The translations under genes were made by a program, and so were the position numbers. A stretch of 64,000 nucleotides of DNA from Crenothrix sp043729335 (GTDB lineage: Bacteria; Pseudomonadota; Gammaproteobacteria; Methylococcales; Methylomonadaceae): positions 128,409 through 192,408 of the forward strand of contig NZ_JAYTLQ010000057.1 of the NCBI RefSeq assembly GCF_043729335.1, written 5' to 3'. Of the stretch, positions 27,147 through 36,654 are shown in pieces. The notes below the pieces were generated by a model. It saw only the letters and a program-made list of their open reading frames with translations, did not search any database and had not been told where the DNA came from. Each line of letters begins with the position of its first letter. Position 1 is the stretch's first letter.

Positions 27147-28085
27147 ATGTTATGTTCAATTATTATCCCGCTGTATAACAAGGCAAGTTTTATAGAAGAA
27201 GCGTTGCAATCGATCTTTAATCAAACTTATCAAAATTTTGAAGTAATCATTATTGACGATGGTTCTACTGATGATGGTGTTGTCCGAGTTCGTGCAATTA
27301 AAGACAGTCGAGTGGCTTTGGTACAGCAATCCAATGCTGGCGTGTCCTGTGCCAGAAATAAAGGGATTGAACTGGCCCAGGGTGATTTGGTGTGCTTTTT
27401 GGATGCCGATGATTGGTATCAGCCACAGTATCTTGACACTATTATTAAGATGGCGAAATGTTATCCGGAGCTGTTATTTTTTGCCACTTCTTATAAGCGC
27501 GTTAAAGTAACTGAGGGAACTGAAAAATATTGGGAAGTTGCAGATCAATGTGATATTGAAATTATTAATGATCTTTTTCATCAGTGTCGACTGGGTAGCA
27601 CATTGTTCATTATCGATTCATTTGCTGTACGACGATCATCTTTATTGCATTTTCAGCCTTATTTCCCACCAGGCGAACAAATGGCTGAGGATCAGGATCT
27701 CTATTTTAGATTATGTGAAAAATCAGCTTTCGCTTATTGTTCATTGCCGCTTGCGGGTTACAGAATAGGTATCAACGATAGCTTATGTGCAACTTACGAA
27801 GGTAGTTGCCTGTTTCCTGCCTATTTGCGTGTGGAGCAGCGGGCTCTTAATCGAGAGATGCCTGATAGGTTGAGAAGCTCCGCATTAAGAATGGTGGCTG
27901 AAGCAAGAATTTCCCTCGCCCGTAATTCATTGATGACTGGGCAGCGCTATCAAGGCGTTAAAGAATTGTTGGGTGTCTGGCGGGGGATGGTTTCACGTCG
28001 CTGGTGGGTTACTCTCGCAATGTGCGTTTTTGCAACACCCAAAACAGTTCAGCGCTGGGAGCATTGGCGAAATCAAAAAGCGTGA
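27147..28085 (+). CDS. Family 2 glycosyltransferase
   Basis: This cytoplasmic GT-A transferase of 312 residues starts MLCSIIIPLYNKASFIEEAL. The nucleotide-binding region IIIDDGSTDDG and the metal-binding DADDW (in LVCFLDADDWY) are intact, and a GEQMAEDQDLYFRL motif holds the likely catalytic Asp. It transfers a sugar to the lipid-linked repeat unit; donor and acceptor are unknown. It is the third gene of the Wzx-Wzy-GT2 run. Confidence 0.9.
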   Translation: MLCSIIIPLYNKASFIEEALQSIFNQTYQNFEVIIIDDGSTDDGVVRVRAIKDSRVALVQQSNAGVSCARNKGIELAQGDLVCFLDADDWYQPQYLDTIIKMAKCYPELLFFATSYKRVKVTEGTEKYWEVADQCDIEIINDLFHQCRLGSTLFIIDSFAVRRSSLLHFQPYFPPGEQMAEDQDLYFRLCEKSAFAYCSLPLAGYRIGINDSLCATYEGSCLFPAYLRVEQRALNREMPDRLRSSALRMVAEARISLARNSLMTGQRYQGVKELLGVWRGMVSRRWWVTLAMCVFATPKTVQRWEHWRNQKA

Positions 28086-28240
28086 GATGGCGGAATTTTT
28101 GTAATCAAAAATTAGTTTATTTGAGTTTACGGGCCACCCTAAGATCTAATCTTTACGAATTGATACGATGCTAGCAGTTCCTTTGAGGTACTGTGTGTGG
28201 GGAATTAATAAGCTTTCGTAATTAACCTCAGGTTGCACAA

Positions 28241-29908
28241 ATGAAAAAACGTATGACTCCACAGATTCGACAGCGATTGCTTTGTATTATACGCTCCACA
28301 TTATTTGTTTTTTTGTCAATAACCCAGTTCAAGGCCTCGGCTTCAACATTGCCCGATGTGATACGCACCGGAGGCTCATCCAAACCTCACGAAGCCAAAG
28401 TTGCTGTGTTAGTATCGCAAAGCGAATATGTCGGGCTACCCTTCACGGTAGCTAATGAAGAGGGCGTTACTGTCTTTAATGGAACCCTTAAGAAAGCCAA
28501 TATCTTAGAGCCGTGGAATTATGCCGCCATTGCCGATTTTTCGGAATTAAAAGAACCTGGTCGTTATAGAGTACACGTAGAAAATATAACCTCCAGGCCA
28601 TGGGATATAGATAAAAATGCAGGTCATGAATTAACCCAAACATTTCTAGAGTTGTTTGTTGCCAATCGGGATGGTTATGAACCTTCCTCCCTTCATGGCC
28701 CAGCTCATTTACATGATGCCAGCATTGAAGGTGGAAAGTATAATAAAACACACTTTGATCTTACTGGGGGCTGGATGGATGCTGGCGATCAAATACACTT
28801 CACCGAAACTACCGCTTACGCGGCCATCATTTTACAGCTAGCAGCCAAACTTGATCCTATCAATGCCGAGGCTTTGCGTAATGAAGCCGATGTCGGTATA
28901 CGCTGGTTGCTGAAAGCACATCCACTTCCGGATTTATTTATTGGCCAGGTAGGTGATATTCGCGATCACGGTATAGGTTTTCGAGATCCTGCAGAAGATG
29001 ATCAATCTAAATTGCCTGGTATAGGTTATCGATTGGCTTATCCTGCAAGCTTATCAGGTTTGATGGGTAAAGCCGCTGCCGCGCTTGCCCTTGCTGCTGA
29101 ACGCAATACCGGAGAAGAGCGCATACATTTATTAGCGCAAGCTAAGCAATGGTATCAACAAGGCAAAACCAATCAATCTGATCAGCAACTTGCTGATGAC
29201 TTTTACAATAACTTAACATGGCACGATGATATGAGCTTTGCCGCGGCCATGCTATGGCGGGTTACTGGAGACGAGCCGTATCAGGAAGATGCTTACCTAT
29301 ATCTTGACGATATTGACCATACTCTTTCTGTTACTTCAATCGGTGTATTGACCGCCGCTGATCTTTGCGGCACGCTGGGTAATAAATTAACCAATAATAG
29401 TAAAGTGCGCAAACGGGCTTGCGATTTTTTGCGCACTGCGGCGCAAGAGGCTATTGCCACGGCAACTATTGAAAATGCGCCTTGGAATACCCCGGGTTCT
29501 ATGATTTGGGGACAGCTAGGATTTAATGGCGCACATGGGGCAATTGTTGCACTCGCTAAACGCGCCAATTTAATCAAAGATGCTTCGGTGGCTGTGCGTG
29601 CACGTGATTGGTTATTAGGACTTAATCCTTGGGGAAATAGCTTTGTTGTGGGATATGGTTCAAATCCACCTACAACGCCACATCATTGGGCGAGTGTATT
29701 CAGTAATGATGCACCTAAAGGCACGGTAGTGGGTGGGCCTGCCTCATCAGCCGAAATGGAAGCCATTAATGTTTCAGCACAAGGAGAATTCGATTCTAAC
29801 AGGGCAATCTACTCTACAAGAATTGAAGATTATATTAGTAGCGAAGGCGGAATTGTTTACAATGCAAATACAATTTTTCTTATTAGCGCGTTAAATATTT
29901 TGGAATAA
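28241..29908 (+). CDS. Secreted glycoside hydrolase family 9 enzyme, copy 1
   Basis: This 555-residue exported endoglucanase-like enzyme has a signal peptide to about residue 35 (ending ASAST), an Ig-like CelD_N domain (about 36-125), and a GH9 alpha/alpha barrel (about 135-550). GGWMDAGDQIHF carries the usual catalytic Asp pair (D180, D183), and Glu535 in SSEGGIVYNA is the probable acid; TTPHHWAS matches the NPHHR region. It may cleave beta-1,4-linked exopolysaccharide during export or remodelling. It closes the left half of the exopolysaccharide region and is about 70-75% identical by eye to the copy at 39481. Confidence 0.9.
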   Translation: MKKRMTPQIRQRLLCIIRSTLFVFLSITQFKASASTLPDVIRTGGSSKPHEAKVAVLVSQSEYVGLPFTVANEEGVTVFNGTLKKANILEPWNYAAIADFSELKEPGRYRVHVENITSRPWDIDKNAGHELTQTFLELFVANRDGYEPSSLHGPAHLHDASIEGGKYNKTHFDLTGGWMDAGDQIHFTETTAYAAIILQLAAKLDPINAEALRNEADVGIRWLLKAHPLPDLFIGQVGDIRDHGIGFRDPAEDDQSKLPGIGYRLAYPASLSGLMGKAAAALALAAERNTGEERIHLLAQAKQWYQQGKTNQSDQQLADDFYNNLTWHDDMSFAAAMLWRVTGDEPYQEDAYLYLDDIDHTLSVTSIGVLTAADLCGTLGNKLTNNSKVRKRACDFLRTAAQEAIATATIENAPWNTPGSMIWGQLGFNGAHGAIVALAKRANLIKDASVAVRARDWLLGLNPWGNSFVVGYGSNPPTTPHHWASVFSNDAPKGTVVGGPASSAEMEAINVSAQGEFDSNRAIYSTRIEDYISSEGGIVYNANTIFLISALNILE

Positions 29909-30143
29909 GCTTTAGGCACTAAGCTATAACAAATAAAAATTAACTGGAACAATTTATAAAATGATTTTTGCACCTCTGTGAATCTAACGGCACAGATAAA
30001 TTGAACAGCCGATATTTAACAGTTAAATCTTGAATGCTAGACATGGCGAATTAGGTGGTTAAATTCTACTTAAGGGTTCCCGGTAACTTTCAATACACCA
30101 CTCCCGGATGGTCTACCATCAGCAAGGTGATGCTCCCTATGCC

Positions 30144-32381
30144 ATGACCCAAACCTGCCCGCCACGCATAATTTTAAGAGTTGCTGTCCCCATACGCTTG
30201 CATCGCTTGTTTGATTATTTAGCCCCCGAAAACAGCACCATTAACGATTTTAAACCCGGGGTACGCGTTCGAGTACCGTTTGGCAAAACGAGCAAAGTGG
30301 GGTTTTTGGTCGAATGTGTTGAGCACAGCGACATTGATAGCCACAAATTAAAGGCTATTGATGCAATTATCGATAGCGAATCTTTGCTATCTGAACAGGA
30401 TATTCGCTTATTGCATTGGGTGAGCCGTTATTACCATCATCCTTTAGGCGACGTTTACACTACGGCATTACCGGCGCTATTACGTCAGGGTAAATCGGCA
30501 ACCTTACCTGTAGAAGAGCGCTATGCACTCACCGAACAAGGTAAAGCCATATCCACTGAGCAATTAACGCGTGCTCCCAAACAAAAAGTATTGTTGGAAA
30601 AATTTCAAAGCCATGCCATAGCGTTGTCAGCATCTCAACTGACTATCTGGGATGAAAAATGGCGTGCGGCACTTAAACCTTTACTGGAAAAAGCGCTGGT
30701 GCAAGTTGCTGAACTTGACTGCGCTGTTGCTGTTGTTGAACCTTTAATGCGCAACATTGCATTAGTCAGTAATCCACAACAACAAGCGGCGATAGATGCG
30801 GTATGCGCTAGTTTTTCTACATTTAATGTTTTTTTGCTGGAAGGCGTGACCGGTAGCGGCAAAACCGAAGTATATATGCAAATTATTCATGCCGCATTAC
30901 AGCAACAAAAACAGGTTTTGGTGCTGGTACCGGAAATTACGCTAACGCCACAATTGGAAGCACGTTTTCGGCAGCGCTTTTCCGTGCCGATAGCTATATC
31001 ACATTCCAAGTTGGCAGACAGCCAACGTAATCTCGCGTGGTTAAAAATGCAGCAAGGTGTATGTTCTATCATGCTGGGTACGCGCTCGGCGCTGTTTACG
31101 CCACTTAAAAATCCAGGCTTGATTATTCTGGACGAAGAACATGATACGTCATTCAAACAGCAAGAAGGCTGCCGGTTTTCCGCACGCGATATTGCGGTGG
31201 TGCGCGCTAAAATGTTGAATATTCCTGTGCTGATGGGGTCGGCCACGCCCGCGCTAGAGAGCTTGCACAATGTTGATAAGGGCCGTTATCAGTTGCTGCA
31301 TTTACCGCAACGGGCAGGCAATGCAGTGCCACCCACATTTCAATTAATTGATATCAGAAACAAAAGAATGCAGGAGGGCTTGAGTGCTACGTTGATTGCA
31401 GAAATTAAAAATACTTTGGCTAAAAAAGAGCAGGTTTTATTGTTTCTTAATCGCCGGGGTTTTGCGCCGACATTGATTTGTCATGGTTGTGGCTGGGTAA
31501 TGCGTTGTGCGCATTGCGATGCCAATATGGTGATTCATGCCCAAGAGAAATTATTACGTTGTCATCATTGCGGTGTCGAGCAAGGCCTGATTAAAAGCTG
31601 TTTGGCATGTAAAACCGGCCAGTTAATGCCGTTAGGTTTGGGGACAGAGCGCGTAGAAAATACATTGATGAGTTTATTTGCCGATAAGACTATCGTACGG
31701 CTTGATCGTGATTCCACCAAGCTGAAAGGCTCATTGGAACGCTATTTGGCACAAATTAATCAGGGCGAAGCCGATATTATTTTAGGCACACAAATGCTGG
31801 CTAAAGGACATCATTTTAGTCAGGTGACCCTTGTTGCCATGCTGGATGTCGATAGCGGTTTGTTCAGTGTCGATTTTCACGCGGCCGAAAAACTGGCGCA
31901 GCTCATTGTGCAAGTGTCAGGGCGTGCCGGACGCGAAACAAAACCCGGCAAAGTGATCTTACAAACGCGCCAGCCTGAGCATCCTTTGCTGATGACGCTG
32001 ATTGATTGCGGTTATAAAGCTTTCGCCAAAATGGCACTCACAGAACGTAAAGAGGCGCTGTTACCGCCGTTTAGCTATCATGCGCTGTTAAGAGTGCATG
32101 CGGCTGATGCCGATCTGGCTAAGCAGTTTTTAAACACGGTGATTAAGTTAGCGAATGAAATTCATAGCCGGGAAGCTAGGCAATATGCCGATATTTTAGG
32201 GCCCGTGCCTGCATCAATGGCGCGTCGCGCTGGCATGTATCGCTTCCAGATGCTTTTCCAAAGTCAAAAAAGACCGGATTTACACGCGCTGCTCGACAGG
32301 TTGTTACCGGAGATAAACAAGATAAATCGAAGTCAGCGCTTATTCTGGTCACTGGATATTGATCCTGTCGACTTGTTTTAA
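30144..32381 (+). CDS. priA: Primosomal protein N', replication restart helicase
   Basis: PriA reloads the replisome at stalled forks. Start ATG 30144 (MTQTCPPRIILRVAVPIRLH) gives 745 residues (E. coli 732); an upstream ATG at 30108 is possible. The N-terminal 3'-binding domain contains RVRVPFGKTSKVGFLVE. Walker A is GVTGSGKTEVY, the DEEH box is ILDEEHDTSF, and the zinc-binding part has CHGCGWVMRCAHCD, LRCHHCG and CLACKTG. The SGRAGRE motif VI is present. It lies upstream of argS and the SPOR gene, a gammaproteobacterial order, but here sits between two exopolysaccharide blocks. Confidence 0.96.
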   Translation: MTQTCPPRIILRVAVPIRLHRLFDYLAPENSTINDFKPGVRVRVPFGKTSKVGFLVECVEHSDIDSHKLKAIDAIIDSESLLSEQDIRLLHWVSRYYHHPLGDVYTTALPALLRQGKSATLPVEERYALTEQGKAISTEQLTRAPKQKVLLEKFQSHAIALSASQLTIWDEKWRAALKPLLEKALVQVAELDCAVAVVEPLMRNIALVSNPQQQAAIDAVCASFSTFNVFLLEGVTGSGKTEVYMQIIHAALQQQKQVLVLVPEITLTPQLEARFRQRFSVPIAISHSKLADSQRNLAWLKMQQGVCSIMLGTRSALFTPLKNPGLIILDEEHDTSFKQQEGCRFSARDIAVVRAKMLNIPVLMGSATPALESLHNVDKGRYQLLHLPQRAGNAVPPTFQLIDIRNKRMQEGLSATLIAEIKNTLAKKEQVLLFLNRRGFAPTLICHGCGWVMRCAHCDANMVIHAQEKLLRCHHCGVEQGLIKSCLACKTGQLMPLGLGTERVENTLMSLFADKTIVRLDRDSTKLKGSLERYLAQINQGEADIILGTQMLAKGHHFSQVTLVAMLDVDSGLFSVDFHAAEKLAQLIVQVSGRAGRETKPGKVILQTRQPEHPLLMTLIDCGYKAFAKMALTERKEALLPPFSYHALLRVHAADADLAKQFLNTVIKLANEIHSREARQYADILGPVPASMARRAGMYRFQMLFQSQKRPDLHALLDRLLPEINKINRSQRLFWSLDIDPVDLF

Positions 32382-32703
32382 AGTCAGCTTAAAATGTGTT
32401 TATTGGCTTACAGTTTAAGCGGGAATAAAAACAACGCTATACATGTAGGCTGGCGTGACGATAAAAACCTCAGCACTCTATGCAGCGTATTGTTGGGGTT
32501 CGTAACTTCACCGCAAGCTGTATGGTTTGTGTCTCCTAAAGTTGATAGCCTTAAAAGTCTCTCCATTTTTACAAAAAAGCAGGTAAATATTTGTATTATT
32601 AAGTAATACGTCTGCTAATTATCCACAACCATAGATAAACAAACTATTATATTGGATAATGTGCAGTTATCTTTTATAGTTGATATTCAACACACAAAAA
32701 TTA
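32382..32703. other. Intergenic region priA-argS
   Basis: No supported gene; a 70-codon frame at 32394 lacks a ribosome binding site and homology-like features. A perfect TTATCCACA (DnaA-box type) occurs once at 32619-32627. Otherwise AT-rich, with presumed argS promoter. Confidence 0.4.
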
Positions 32704-34464
32704 ATGAAGCAAAAAATAGAGGCACTGCTCCTGCACGCTTTTGGAGCGCTTAAAACTAATGGTTTTATTGACCAAGACTTGGAGCCACACATTGTGGTGG
32801 AGCGTACCCGTGATGCCAGCCATGGCGATTTTACCACCAACGTGGCGCTTACTTTGGCTAAAGCCGCAAAAACCAATCCAAGAGTGCTGGCCGAAAAAAT
32901 CATTGCCACGCTGCCTCAAGATAACGCTATTACCCATGTTGAATTGGCAGGCCCAGGCTTTATCAATTTTTTTGTTGACCGCAACAGCCAATATGAAATT
33001 ATCCAGCGTATACACGCTGAAGGCGACAGTTTTGGTTTAAGCCATGTGGGTGCGGGTAAAAAAGTCCAGGTTGAATTTGTCTCGGCTAATCCAACCGGGC
33101 CTTTGCATGTCGGCCATGGCCGCGGTGCAGCTTATGGATCTGCCGTGGCTAATTTATTGAACGCCGTAGGATTTGATGTATATCGTGAATACTACGTGAA
33201 CGATGCGGGCCGACAAATGGACATACTGGCGACCAGCATTTGGCTGAGATATCTTGAAAATTGTGGCGAAGTGCTGGCTTTTCCGAGTAATGCTTACCGC
33301 GGTGACTATGTGCGCGATATTGCTGCCACTATTTATAAAAGTGCCTGCAACGAATACCGCAGACCCGCTGAACTCGTACTTGAAAATACGCCGCTTGACG
33401 AACCTGAGGGAGGCGACAAAGAGCTGTATATTGATGCCTTGATCGCCAGAACCAAAACTTTGTTGGGAAAGTCGCTGTACCGTGATTTTTTCCAAATGGG
33501 CTTAAATACCATTCTGGATGATATTCGTGAGGATTTACACGAATTTGGTGTTGATTTTCAGCAATGGTTTTCCGAACGCCAGTTAATGGAAGACGGTTCA
33601 GTTGATGCGGCACTTGATCGATTACGTGTAGGCGGGCATTTGTATGAACACGACGGCGCCACCTGGTTTGCGTCCAGTTCATTGGGCGATGAAAAAGATC
33701 GCGTAGTGATACGCGAAAATGGCCAATATACTTATTTTGCCTCCGATATTGCCTATCATATGAATAAACTTGATCGGGGCTTTGACCAGATTATTGATAT
33801 TTGGGGTGCGGATCATCATGGTTATATACCGCGTGTAAAAGCCGCCATTACTGCGTTAGGCGCGGATGAATCGAAATTAAAAATACTGCTGGTGCAATTT
33901 GCAACTTTGTATCGGGGCGATGAAAAAGTGCAGATGTCAACGCGTTCAGGCGATTTTGTCACTTTACGCCAACTGCGTAATGAAGTCGGAAAAGATGCAG
34001 CGCGTTTCTTTTATGTGATGCGCCGTTCAGAACAACATATGGATTTTGATTTAAAACTGGCAACTTCAAAATCCAATGAAAACCCCGTGTTTTATGTGCA
34101 ATATGCTTTTGCGCGGGTATGCAGTGTGTTTCGGCAACTGGATGGCAAAGGCTGGGAAAGAAATGTGCTGTTGGGTATGAATAGCCTAAACTTATTAACT
34201 GAAGAGCATGAAACTCATCTTATCAGCATTTTAGCGCGCTATCCCGAAGCTTTACAACGCGCGGCACTACAATACGAACCCCACCAATTGATTCAATATC
34301 TGCGCGAACTGGCTACGGCTTTCCACACTTACTACAATGCCCATCAATTTTTGATTGATGATGCCAAAGTTCGTGATGCGCGCTTAAACTTGATTAGCGC
34401 TGTTAAGCAAGTGCTATCCAATGGTTTAGGGTTGCTCCATATCAACACTCCTGAATCAATGTAA
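32704..34464 (+). CDS. argS: Arginine-tRNA ligase
   Basis: This class I synthetase charges tRNA-Arg. The start chosen is ATG 32704 (MKQKIEALLLHAF), giving 586 residues. The HIGH motif appears as PLHVGHGRGAAYG; the KMSKS counterpart is the usual ArgRS variant (EKVQMSTRSGDFVTL). The N-terminal additional domain (Add1) and C-terminal DALR anticodon-binding domain (RYPEALQRAA and on) are present. The SPOR gene starts 5 bp later. Confidence 0.96.
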   Translation: MKQKIEALLLHAFGALKTNGFIDQDLEPHIVVERTRDASHGDFTTNVALTLAKAAKTNPRVLAEKIIATLPQDNAITHVELAGPGFINFFVDRNSQYEIIQRIHAEGDSFGLSHVGAGKKVQVEFVSANPTGPLHVGHGRGAAYGSAVANLLNAVGFDVYREYYVNDAGRQMDILATSIWLRYLENCGEVLAFPSNAYRGDYVRDIAATIYKSACNEYRRPAELVLENTPLDEPEGGDKELYIDALIARTKTLLGKSLYRDFFQMGLNTILDDIREDLHEFGVDFQQWFSERQLMEDGSVDAALDRLRVGGHLYEHDGATWFASSSLGDEKDRVVIRENGQYTYFASDIAYHMNKLDRGFDQIIDIWGADHHGYIPRVKAAITALGADESKLKILLVQFATLYRGDEKVQMSTRSGDFVTLRQLRNEVGKDAARFFYVMRRSEQHMDFDLKLATSKSNENPVFYVQYAFARVCSVFRQLDGKGWERNVLLGMNSLNLLTEEHETHLISILARYPEALQRAALQYEPHQLIQYLRELATAFHTYYNAHQFLIDDAKVRDARLNLISAVKQVLSNGLGLLHINTPESM

Positions 34465-34469
34465 CTGTA

Positions 34470-35114
34470 ATGGCTAGAGACTATAAACACCGCGCACAGA
34501 GCACTCCCAAAAATGCGGGCAACCAGCATAATAAGTCGCGCTCTAAATCTAATGCCAAGGTCGGCGCTTTAAAATGGATGCTGATTACCGCATTGGTTAT
34601 TTCATTTGCAGTCTTCCTGGTTTATTTACGTAGCATTGGCGACAAGCCAGGGGCAATGCCGCTTACTAAAACCTTAACGACGGCTGATTTAGCCAACACT
34701 GAAACGGCAAACCGTGCTGCGGAAATCAAGAAAAAACAAGATATTGAGATAAAAAAACAACCACCGGCTCCGCAATTTGATTTTTACACCATTTTGCCGC
34801 AAAAAGAGATGGTGGTTGCTGATCATGAAATTAAAACGCGTGCCCGCGAAGAGCGGGTTGGCAAAACTAAAAACACGCATTATGTTATTCAGGCCGGGTC
34901 TTTTAAATCGAGTAAAGAGGGCGAACAACTCCGCGCTAAGCTGGCTTTAATGGGCATTGAATCCAAAGTTAATAAAGCCAAAGTAGGCGATGTTGTCTGG
35001 TATCGCGTCAAAATAGGGCCTTATGCACGCCTGGACAGTGTTAAAACAGTCATGTCGCGGTTAATGCAAAATGATATGAAACCCGTGGTAACGGAAATAG
35101 AGAACTTAGATTAA
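34470..35114 (+). CDS. FtsN-like SPOR domain protein
   Basis: This bitopic inner-membrane protein has 214 residues: a basic cytoplasmic N terminus (MARDYKHRAQSTPK), one transmembrane helix (about 36-53, LKWMLITALVISFAVFLVYL), a periplasmic linker and a C-terminal SPOR domain (about 135-210, THYVIQAGSFKSSKEGEQLR, then WYRVKIGPY). SPOR domains bind denuded septal peptidoglycan. The position after priA and argS is that of ftsN in Pseudomonas relatives, so a division role is likely. The FtsN essential motif is not confidently recognised. Confidence 0.85.
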   Translation: MARDYKHRAQSTPKNAGNQHNKSRSKSNAKVGALKWMLITALVISFAVFLVYLRSIGDKPGAMPLTKTLTTADLANTETANRAAEIKKKQDIEIKKQPPAPQFDFYTILPQKEMVVADHEIKTRAREERVGKTKNTHYVIQAGSFKSSKEGEQLRAKLALMGIESKVNKAKVGDVVWYRVKIGPYARLDSVKTVMSRLMQNDMKPVVTEIENLD

Positions 35115-35172
35115 CGTAATCTGTTTATATCGGCATTATCCCATGCTGTGGGTACAATTCCGATAAGTCCGT

Positions 35173-35197
35173 GCTTACACCAAAACTTGGTGTAAGC
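35173..35197. terminator. Convergent hairpin between the SPOR gene and trhO
   Basis: Perfect 10-bp inverted repeat (GCTTACACCA / TGGTGTAAGC) with a 5-nt loop lies between convergent genes. There is no long T tract on either side, so it may be a weak terminator or 3'-end stabiliser. Confidence 0.5.
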
Positions 35198-35231
35198 ATT
35201 CAAAGAGGGAGATTGAGCAAGTACAGCTTGA

Positions 35232-36197
35232 TCAAGTGTGTGATGTACGTTCCTTAGCCTCGCGCTTAGCCATAAGTGCTTTTGCTGCATCAGAACCGAT
35301 ATGCGCCTCGCCACGTTGTTTGGCCAATTCCATTTGCTTTTCCCGCTCCATAAAACGGGCTTTTTGATCGGGCGTAATTTTGTCGTAACAGTGGATACAG
35401 CTTACACCTTGTTGATAGCTAGGGCTTAGCTTATCGGCTTCTGTAATAGGTGTACGACAAGCATTGCATTGGTCATATTGGCCTTGTTGCAGTTGATGAT
35501 TGACAGTAACCCGTTCATCAAAAACAAAACATTCGCCTTCCCAAAGCGTTTCTTGCGCAGGAACTTCTTCCAGATATTTTAAGATACCGCCTTTGAGATG
35601 GTAAACATTGTCAAAGCCTTGTTCTTTTAAAAATGCGGTAGATTTTTCACAGCGTATGCCCCCGGTACAAAACATGGCTATTTTGGTGTGCTTTTTGGCA
35701 TCAAGATGCGCTTTGACATATTCCGGAAACTCACGGAAAGATTCCGTATGCGGATTAACGGCATTTTTAAAAGTACCGATTTTAACTTCATAGTTGTTGC
35801 GGGTATCCACTAACAACACGTCTGGTTGTGAAATAAGCGCATTCCAATCGCGGGGGTTAATGTAAGTGCCCACCACAGATTTGGGGTCAATGCCTTCTAT
35901 ACCCATGGTGACGATTTCTTTTTTCAGTTTAACCTTGGTGCGATTAAACGGCATGGTATCGGTATAAGATTCTTTGCAATCAATAGTGGCCAAGCGTGTA
36001 TCGTTACGTAGCCAATCTAGCAAGGCATCAATGCTTTGTCGGCTTCCTGCCACAGTGCCATTAATACCTTCATGAGCTAAAAGCAAAGTGCCCCGCACCG
36101 CATTTTTTTCCATAACAGCATGTAACGGTTCACGCAAATGCTGATAATTTTCTAAGGTGACAAATTTGTATAACGCACAAACAACAATTTTAGGCAT
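35232..36197 (-). CDS. trhO: tRNA uridine(34) hydroxylase (rhodanese family)
   Basis: TrhO (YceA) hydroxylates U34 of tRNA to 5-hydroxyuridine with oxygen. The 321-residue product has the N-terminal ferredoxin-like domain (GTLLLAHEGINGTVAGS), the rhodanese domain (LLVDTRNNYEVKIGTFKNA) with catalytic Cys in AMFCTGGIRCEKS, and the C-terminal Cys-rich part (QCNACRTPI and CIHCYDK). Terminal residues are variable and charged. It is monocistronic, on the minus strand. Confidence 0.94.
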   Translation of the reverse strand: MPKIVVCALYKFVTLENYQHLREPLHAVMEKNAVRGTLLLAHEGINGTVAGSRQSIDALLDWLRNDTRLATIDCKESYTDTMPFNRTKVKLKKEIVTMGIEGIDPKSVVGTYINPRDWNALISQPDVLLVDTRNNYEVKIGTFKNAVNPHTESFREFPEYVKAHLDAKKHTKIAMFCTGGIRCEKSTAFLKEQGFDNVYHLKGGILKYLEEVPAQETLWEGECFVFDERVTVNHQLQQGQYDQCNACRTPITEADKLSPSYQQGVSCIHCYDKITPDQKARFMEREKQMELAKQRGEAHIGSDAAKALMAKREAKERTSHT

Positions 36198-36370
36198 AGT
36201 TAGCTTTCCTAGTGCGGGTTGGATCGTAAATCCAAAGCATAAAAAACAACTATTTTAATCAAAGCTAATAGCATTTGTCAGTTTCATTTGAATTTAATAT
36301 TGATTATTTTCGTCATCCGTCCGAAAAATTGCCAGCTACGGCACTATTTTCTTGAATAGATTTGTCTACG

Positions 36371-36492
36371 TGGCTACCAACTGAGACGGGCATCCGTTCG
36401 CCCCAAGCTTCTCGAAGGGTTTGTTGTTCATGGTTCGACAAGCTCACCACGAACGGCTTTTTTTAAACTGCCCCTTCTTAGTTGGTAGCGGC
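36371..36492. repeat. Inverted-repeat element with CCGTTCG...CGAACGG core
   Basis: Outer arms around 36373-36393 (GCTACCAACT and on) pair with 36466-36491 (AGTTGGTAGC). The inner core 36394-36456 starts CCGTTCG, ends CGAACGG and holds ATGGTTCGACAAGCTCACCA. A second copy of the core begins at 63946 and runs off the window. No coding potential. Confidence 0.78.
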
Positions 36493-36562
36493 TTACGGGA
36501 TAGGCTTTTTAATTCGGTATATTTGCTATTTAGTCCGGCAATTTAAAATTAACCGACATAAA

Positions 36563-36593
36563 AAACCCTCGTACGGAAATCCGGCGAGGGTTT
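36563..36593 (-). terminator. Terminator of the CotH-like gene
   Basis: Perfect 9-bp stem AAACCCTCG / CGAGGGTTT, with a T tract on the minus strand, sits about 60 bp downstream of the cotH-like stop codon. Confidence 0.8.
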
Positions 36594-36654
36594 ATATTTG
36601 CAGCTGTAGTTTCAAATCATATTGAACTTACAACAGTTAAATAAAAGCCATTAT

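Noticed and set aside
32394..32606. 70-codon frame after priA
   Set aside because: No ribosome binding site, no recognisable domain, and unusual composition; probably chance.
32619..32627. Possible replication origin near argS
   Set aside because: Only one DnaA box, no dnaA or dnaN gene and no AT-rich unwinding repeats; not enough for an origin.
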